Below, in pieces: positions 5,795 to 9,422 of a stretch of DNA of 9,422 bases. Position 1 is the stretch's first letter, and every line of letters begins with the position of its first letter. A program made the position numbers and the translations under genes. Origin of the DNA: Lachnospiraceae bacterium UBA1755 (GTDB lineage: Bacteria; Bacillota; Clostridia; Lachnospirales; Lachnospiraceae); contig DCHJ01000060.1 of the NCBI GenBank assembly GCA_002314805.1, positions 1,074 through 10,495 on the forward strand, in the 5' to 3' direction. The notes under the pieces are model-generated. The model had not been told where the DNA came from. It ran no database searches and saw only the letters and a program-made list of their open reading frames with translations.

Positions 5795-5801
5795 TTATAA
5801 T
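5793..5801 (+). promoter_or_regulatory. Extended -10 promoter of asnS
   Basis: TGTTATAAT combines a perfect -10 hexamer (TATAAT, 5796-5801) with the upstream TG of an extended -10 element, which can work without a good -35 box. None is present at the right distance. A consensus TTGACA at 5732-5737 is 58 bases away, too far to pair with it. The predicted start is near 5808, giving a leader of about 46 bases before the asnS start at 5855. Confidence 0.6.
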
Positions 5802-5840
5802 AAATCCAAATGCAAAGCATAATTACAAATGCAGGATTTG

Positions 5841-5845
5841 AGGAG
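5841..5845 (+). promoter_or_regulatory. Shine-Dalgarno that decides the asnS start at 5855
   Basis: AGGAG (within TGAGGAG, 5839-5845) lies nine bases before the ATG at 5855. The alternative in-frame ATG at 5810 has no such site and falls within a few bases of the predicted transcription start. Confidence 0.75.
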
Positions 5846-5854
5846 ACTAATACC

Positions 5855-7246
5855 ATGGAGTTTAATTTATTAAGGGATATTTTCAAGACACCGGAGGATT
5901 ATCTGGGCAAAGAAGTGACCATAGGCGGATGGGTACGCAGCAACCGTGATTCCAAGTCCTTCGGCTTTGTCACCATAAGCGACGGTACCTGCTTTCAGCA
6001 GATCCAGGTGGTGTACCATGATACAATGGCCAATTTTCAGGAGATCGCCAAGGTCAATGTCGGTGCAGCCCTCATAGTAAAGGGCGAGCTCGTTGCCACA
6101 CCGGAGGCCAGGCAGCCTTTTGAGATCCAGGCAGCACAGGTAACTGTAGAGGGACCGTCTGATGCGACATATCCGCTCCAGAAAAAGCGCCATACGCTGG
6201 AATATCTCCGCACTATCCCACATCTGCGTGCGAGGACCAATATGTTCCAGGCTGTTTTCAGGGTGAGATCCCTGGTGGCATATGCGATCCATCAGTTCTT
6301 CCAGGAGCAGGGCTTCGTATATGTACATACCCCGATCATCACCGCCAGCGACTGTGAAGGCGCAGGAGAGATGTTCCAGGTGACCACGATGCCTCTTGAG
6401 GAGCTCCCGAGGACAGCGGAGGGAGACATCGATTACTCACAGGATTTCTTTGGCAAGAAAGTTGCAATGACCGTATCAGGACAGCTCAATGTGGAGACCT
6501 TCTGCATGGCATTCAGAAATGTGTACACCTTCGGACCTACATTCCGTGCAGAAAACTCCAATACGACGCGCCATGCAGCGGAGTTCTGGATGATCGAGCC
6601 CGAGATGGCCTTTGCAGACCTTAATGACAATATGGCGACGGCTGAAGCAATGATCAAGTACATCATCAATTACGTGCTTGAACATGCCCCGGAGGAGATG
6701 GCATTCTTTAACCAGTTCGTCGATCAGGGCCTTCTCGACAGACTTAATAATGTGGTAAGCAACGAATTCGGCAGGGTCACATATACAGAGGCTATAGATA
6801 TCCTGACAAAGCACAATGACGAATTCGATTATAAGGTATTCTGGGGCTGTGATCTCCAGACTGAGCATGAGAGATATCTTACTGAGCAGATATATAAGAA
6901 GCCTGTTTTCGTAACAGATTATCCCAAGGAGATCAAGGCGTTCTACATGAAGCTCAATCCGGACGGAAAGACAGTTGCAGCTATGGACTGCCTTGTGCCG
7001 GGCATAGGCGAGATCATCGGAGGCTCACAGCGTGAGGACAATTTCGAGGTGCTCAATCAGAAGATGGCAGAGTGCGGTCTCAGAGCCGAAGATTATGAGT
7101 TCTATACAGACCTGCGCAAGTGGGGATCTAACCGTCACAGCGGCTACGGTCTCGGATTTGAGCGTATAATCATGTACGTGACAGGCATGGGCAACATCCG
7201 TGATGTCCTCCCGTTCCCGCGTACAGTAGGAAACTGCGAGCTTTGA
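5855..7246 (+). CDS. asnS: Asparaginyl-tRNA synthetase
   Basis: AsnRS is a class IIb aminoacyl-tRNA synthetase that charges tRNA-Asn with asparagine in the cytoplasm. Read from 5855 it has 463 residues, the usual length. The N-terminal OB-fold anticodon-binding domain (VTIGGWVRSNRDSKSFGFV, ~21-39) leads to the catalytic core. The core has HTPIITASDCEGAGEMF (158-174), SGQLNVE (208-214), and class II motif 2 FRAENSNTTRHAAEFWMIEPE (starting at residue 230). Motif 3 GLGFERI is at 432-438, and the conserved end is LPFPRTVGNCEL. The DNA is open 15 codons further upstream to an ATG at 5810, giving an extension that begins MQSIITNAGF. I prefer 5855 because it has a proper Shine-Dalgarno and the family N-terminus. 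It is probably transcribed from the extended -10 promoter at 5793. No T-box consensus is seen. No clear terminator follows it. Confidence 0.96.
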   Translation: MEFNLLRDIFKTPEDYLGKEVTIGGWVRSNRDSKSFGFVTISDGTCFQQIQVVYHDTMANFQEIAKVNVGAALIVKGELVATPEARQPFEIQAAQVTVEGPSDATYPLQKKRHTLEYLRTIPHLRARTNMFQAVFRVRSLVAYAIHQFFQEQGFVYVHTPIITASDCEGAGEMFQVTTMPLEELPRTAEGDIDYSQDFFGKKVAMTVSGQLNVETFCMAFRNVYTFGPTFRAENSNTTRHAAEFWMIEPEMAFADLNDNMATAEAMIKYIINYVLEHAPEEMAFFNQFVDQGLLDRLNNVVSNEFGRVTYTEAIDILTKHNDEFDYKVFWGCDLQTEHERYLTEQIYKKPVFVTDYPKEIKAFYMKLNPDGKTVAAMDCLVPGIGEIIGGSQREDNFEVLNQKMAECGLRAEDYEFYTDLRKWGSNRHSGYGLGFERIIMYVTGMGNIRDVLPFPRTVGNCEL

Positions 7247-7308
7247 TGCAGCAGCCGGCGGTACCCGGCAGAAACTGCAGGCGGATGGACAAAGACAGCT
7301 GCATGCAG

Positions 7309-7326
7309 TCCGGCAGTACAGCCGGA
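7309..7326 (+). repeat. Short perfect inverted repeat in the asnS-sbcD spacer
   Basis: TCCGGC (7309-7314) and GCCGGA (7321-7326) form a six-pair stem over the loop AGTACA. An alternative pairing of GTCCGGC (7308-7314) with GCCGGAC (7348-7354) is also possible. The surrounding 214-base spacer (7247-7460) holds further small GC-rich dyads (GCCGG...CCGGC near 7254-7269, CTGAA...TTCAG at 7422-7435). I see no T-tract, gene or convincing promoter in it. Confidence 0.4.
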
Positions 7327-7460
7327 GAATGACGGTCAGGAATGACAGCCGGACGTGACCTGACGTGTACGGTGGACCGGATCGTGTTATCTCGGTTAAG
7401 GTACCGGCATCCGGGGATAAACTGAAAGGCTTCAGATAAGTATCATATCACACAGACACT

Positions 7461-8510
7461 ATGAAATTCTTACACACAGCGGATATTCATTACGGTGCAG
7501 CTCCGGATGCCAACCGGCCATGGGGCAAGGAACGCGCCCGCGCGATCAGAGATGGTTTTGCGAGGGTCATTTCAGTGTGCAAAAGTGAGTCCGTGGACCT
7601 GCTTATCATAAGCGGCGGCCTTTTCGACGGCCACCCCACTCTTGAGTGGATCGAGGATGTGGACAACGCATTCAGATTCATCCCGGAAACAAAGGTCTAC
7701 ATTATTGCAGGTGAAGACGATTACCTCTTTGCCAATTCGCCGGCAGCCTCATACGCGTGGTCTGGCAACGTGAAATACTGCACACAGTCGGAATTCACAC
7801 CCGCAGTCTATGAGGAGCTCGGGGTAACGGTCGTTGGAGCATCCTGTGACAGGGCTCATTTTGTAAAGGACAGGATCGCGGGTGCGCAGGCCGACGCTGC
7901 CATGGCTTCGATACTGGTGCTGTCGGGAGAGAATATCGAAGAGGACGACATACCGGCGGGATTTGCTTATGCAGCACTGGGCGGCAGCCACAGTCCCCGT
8001 ACGATGAGAGACGGCAGGGTGGTAAATGCGGGAGCGCCGGAGCCGCTCGGACCTAAGGATACCGGCAAGCATGGATTTTATATCGGGGAGATCGACATAC
8101 AGGAGAAGAAGCTTGCGGCACTCAAGCTTGTGCGCAGACAGGGGGTCATGTATACCACTCTGGCAGTGGATGTCACACCGGCATCCACAGGGCAGGAGGT
8201 AGAGGACAATATCCGCAGGGCACTTGAAAACCGGGGCAGGGAAAATATTTATACTCTCAAGATAAGAGGAAAGTGCAGTCCGGAGGAGAGCTTTGAACTA
8301 CGGGGCATACGGGATGATTTCAGGATAGAAGAGATAATAAATGAGACGGAACCAGAGTATGACTATGTACAGCTCTTCAGGGAGCATCCGTCGGATATGA
8401 TAGGCCTTTTTGTAAAGGATATGAATGTTGAGGAACGGTCTGAGATACAGACCAAGGCACTTAATTACGGAGTTGCGGCACTGCTCAGGACCGCCGATGA
8501 GAGAGACTGA
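7461..8510 (+). CDS. SbcD/YhaO-like metallophosphoesterase-fold protein with degenerate active site (probable pseudoenzyme)
   Basis: This 349-residue protein of the SbcD/Mre11/YhaO family is normally the Mn2+-dependent nuclease subunit that pairs with an SbcC/Rad50-like ATPase in DNA repair. The N-terminus MKFLHTADIHYG is typical and keeps motif I (Asp8, His10). The other motifs are in the right places and spacing but altered. Motif II GDLF is SGGLFD (Asp to Gly53). Motif III GNHD is GEDD (Asn to Glu85, His to Asp86). The motif IV His is Ser155 (LVLSGEN). Motif V GHxH is GGSH (His to Gly175, His177 kept). Four of seven expected metal ligands plus the catalytic His are therefore lost. The ORF is full length with a normal C-terminal capping domain, so it looks maintained rather than decaying. 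The start lacks a Shine-Dalgarno sequence. Its stop overlaps the next gene's start (TGATG), as expected for the ATPase partner. The fold assignment is firm; loss of activity is inferred. Confidence 0.85.
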   Translation: MKFLHTADIHYGAAPDANRPWGKERARAIRDGFARVISVCKSESVDLLIISGGLFDGHPTLEWIEDVDNAFRFIPETKVYIIAGEDDYLFANSPAASYAWSGNVKYCTQSEFTPAVYEELGVTVVGASCDRAHFVKDRIAGAQADAAMASILVLSGENIEEDDIPAGFAYAALGGSHSPRTMRDGRVVNAGAPEPLGPKDTGKHGFYIGEIDIQEKKLAALKLVRRQGVMYTTLAVDVTPASTGQEVEDNIRRALENRGRENIYTLKIRGKCSPEESFELRGIRDDFRIEEIINETEPEYDYVQLFREHPSDMIGLFVKDMNVEERSEIQTKALNYGVAALLRTADERD

Positions 8511-9422
8511 TGAGACTTATTGATCTTCAGATAGACGGGTTCGGAAAACTGAATAACGAAAGGATCGTTTTTTCAGAGGGTACCAATCTGATAACAGGTC
8601 CGAATGAGGCAGGCAAGAGCACAGTCTATACCTGTATCAGAGCCATGTTCTTCGGCATGACAAGAGCCCGGGGGGTCGCGGCACTTACAGACACGTATTC
8701 CCGGTTCAGACCTTGGCTTTCAGGTCGGTACGGAGCTGCTCTCAGAGTTGAGGACAACGGACATATCTACTGTATCAGGAGAGATTTCCTTAAGGATCCT
8801 GTGGGCTGCAGTGTGTATGATGAGACTCTGATGGAAGCAGTGCCATACGCAGACAGGTTTGTGGCAGAGCTTCTTCTTAATATGTCCGCAGACACCTTTG
8901 ACAATACGATCAGTATCAGCAAGCTCAAGGCCGACAGGGACGCAGGTCTGGGCAGAGAGCTGAAGAAGTATATTGTCAATATGGATAGTACCGGAAGCCA
9001 TGCGCTTAACTGCACAAGAGCGAGGGCTTACCTCAATGATCAGAAAAGAAAGCTTACGGAGAGCATTGATCCGGAAGCGGCTAAGGCGTATGCGCTTAAC
9101 TGCGGTGAGATAAAGCGGCTCGAAAAAAATATCAGGGAATATGATGCAGTGACAGTGGTCATGCCGGCAGATGCAGGAAATGCGGAGGCTGATGCTGTGA
9201 ATACTGCAGGCGCAGCCGGAGCAGCTGCAGCTGTGGCAGCGGCTGTTCAGGGCGGTTATGTTTCAGCAGACACGCGGGAAGATATGTCTTATGTATCGGC
9301 TGTGACGGCGGCAGCTGAGGACAGTAATGTACCGGCGGCAGGGCCGGAAGGCAAATCAGCTGTGGCTGACGTGACAGAGGAAGCAGAGGCAGCGAAGGCG
9401 GCAGCAGAAGCCGCAAGGTCAG
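8510..9422 (+). CDS. SbcC/YhaN-like AAA (Rad50-type) ATPase, N-terminal part (runs off window end)
   Basis: The first 304 residues of an SMC/Rad50-like ATPase are seen, starting at an ATG that overlaps the previous stop by one base (TGATG). The N-terminus MRLIDLQIDGFGKLNNERIVF and Walker A GPNEAGKST (30-38) are typical. The FFGMTRARGVAALTDTYSRF (47-66) block and the RPW...YGAALRV segment also resemble YhaN-type ATPases of Clostridia. The Q-loop region reads TISISKLK (133-140), with Lys138 where a Gln is expected. A helical, charged region at ~165-212 should begin the coiled coil. From about residue 213 to the window end it turns into an Ala/Gly/Asp-rich low-complexity stretch (AGAAGAAAAVAAAVQGG and similar). 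Signature motif, Walker B, zinc hook and C-terminal half lie outside the window. It probably forms a complex with the upstream SbcD-like protein on DNA. Confidence 0.82.
   Translation, partial: MRLIDLQIDGFGKLNNERIVFSEGTNLITGPNEAGKSTVYTCIRAMFFGMTRARGVAALTDTYSRFRPWLSGRYGAALRVEDNGHIYCIRRDFLKDPVGCSVYDETLMEAVPYADRFVAELLLNMSADTFDNTISISKLKADRDAGLGRELKKYIVNMDSTGSHALNCTRARAYLNDQKRKLTESIDPEAAKAYALNCGEIKRLEKNIREYDAVTVVMPADAGNAEADAVNTAGAAGAAAAVAAAVQGGYVSADTREDMSYVSAVTAAAEDSNVPAAGPEGKSAVADVTEEAEAAKAAAEAARS
9000..9103 (+). repeat. 14-bp direct repeat, in frame, inside the SbcC/YhaN-like gene
   Basis: ATGCGCTTAACTGC occurs identically at 9000-9013 and 9090-9103, exactly 90 bases (30 codons) apart. It encodes the tetrapeptide ALNC twice in the same reading frame. 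CCGGAAGC also precedes both copies, immediately before the first and about 12 bases further upstream of the second. This suggests a small in-frame segmental duplication that has since diverged between the ends. Confidence 0.6.
9146..9422 (+). repeat. Ala-rich low-complexity coding segment in the SbcC/YhaN-like ATPase
   Basis: From about residue 213 of the ATPase to the window end, GCA/GCG/GCT/GCC codons dominate. They are interspersed with Gly, Asp, Glu and Val, giving composition-biased sequence without clear heptads at first (residues ~213-287). The stretch then moves to EEAEAAKAAAEAAR, which could resume a helix. It appears in the position where relatives have a charged coiled coil. The full extent is not visible. 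Confidence 0.6.

Noticed and set aside
5810..5854. N-terminal extension of asnS from the ATG at 5810
   Set aside because: It begins about eight bases after the -10 box, has no Shine-Dalgarno, and adds 15 residues not typical of AsnRS. The start at 5855 is better supported.
7246..7332. 28-codon ORF that overlaps the asnS stop (TGATG)
   Set aside because: Too short, with no recognisable features and no reason beyond the overlap to think it is translated.
8109..8129. Inverted repeat AAGCTTG...CAAGCTT within the SbcD-like gene
   Set aside because: It encodes ordinary residues (KLAALKL) inside a conserved frame, has no T-run, and two AAGCTT hexamers can arise from Lys-Leu codons by chance.
9159..9416. 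Minus-strand open frame rich in Leu, Pro and Gln near the window end
   Set aside because: It is the mirror of the Ala-rich GCN codons of the SbcC/YhaN-like gene; composition explains it.

Overview
The window reads as a chromosomal stretch from a low-to-moderate GC Gram-positive bacterium of the class Clostridia, most likely a Lachnospiraceae-type gut or rumen anaerobe. The basis is the divIC-tilS-hpt housekeeping order typical of Bacillota, the strong use of ATA (Ile) and AGA/AGG (Arg) codons, Lachnospiraceae-like SbcD/YhaO and SbcC/YhaN proteins, and the sugar-metabolism genes between them. Family assignment is from memory of conserved motifs; no database search was run. Every gene I can support is on the + strand, and there is no sign of a mobile element, tRNA, rRNA or CRISPR array.

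Layout. (1) 2-301: C-terminal remnant of an unrecognised protein with a Gly/Ser/Asn-rich tail. (2) 330-2549: a tight housekeeping operon of DivIC/FtsL-like septum protein, TilS (tRNA-Ile2 lysidine synthetase) and HPRT, closed by a clear intrinsic terminator at 2574-2604. The spoIIE and ftsH genes that often flank tilS-hpt in relatives are not here. (3) 2626-5557: a carbohydrate block of a cytoplasmic GH13 alpha-glucosidase/neopullulanase-like enzyme and two different maltose/galactoside O-acetyltransferase-like LbH proteins in tandem. (4) 5558-5854: a GC-rich, hairpin-rich intergenic region with a terminator-like stem-loop and an extended -10 promoter, leading into asnS. (5) 5855-7246: asparaginyl-tRNA synthetase, whose start I place at 5855 rather than at the upstream ATG at 5810. 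(6) 7247-7460: a dyad-rich spacer with no clear terminator, promoter or Shine-Dalgarno sequence. (7) 7461 to the window end: an SbcD/YhaO-like protein overlapping by one base (TGATG) with an SbcC/YhaN-like ATPase that runs off the end.

The strongest unusual signal is the last pair. The SbcD-like protein keeps the length and fold landmarks of the family, but most of the metal-binding and catalytic residues are replaced (GD to GG, GNH to GED, the motif IV His to Ser, GHxH to GGSH) in an otherwise intact ORF. Its ATPase partner keeps Walker A, seems to have lost the Q-loop glutamine, and carries a long Ala-rich low-complexity insertion where coiled coil is expected. Together they look like an SbcCD/YhaNO-type complex that has lost nuclease activity and may have been repurposed. 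Secondary points of interest are the structured region before asnS, a possible leaderless divIC transcript, and a terminator placed directly against the ribosome-binding site of the GH13 gene.
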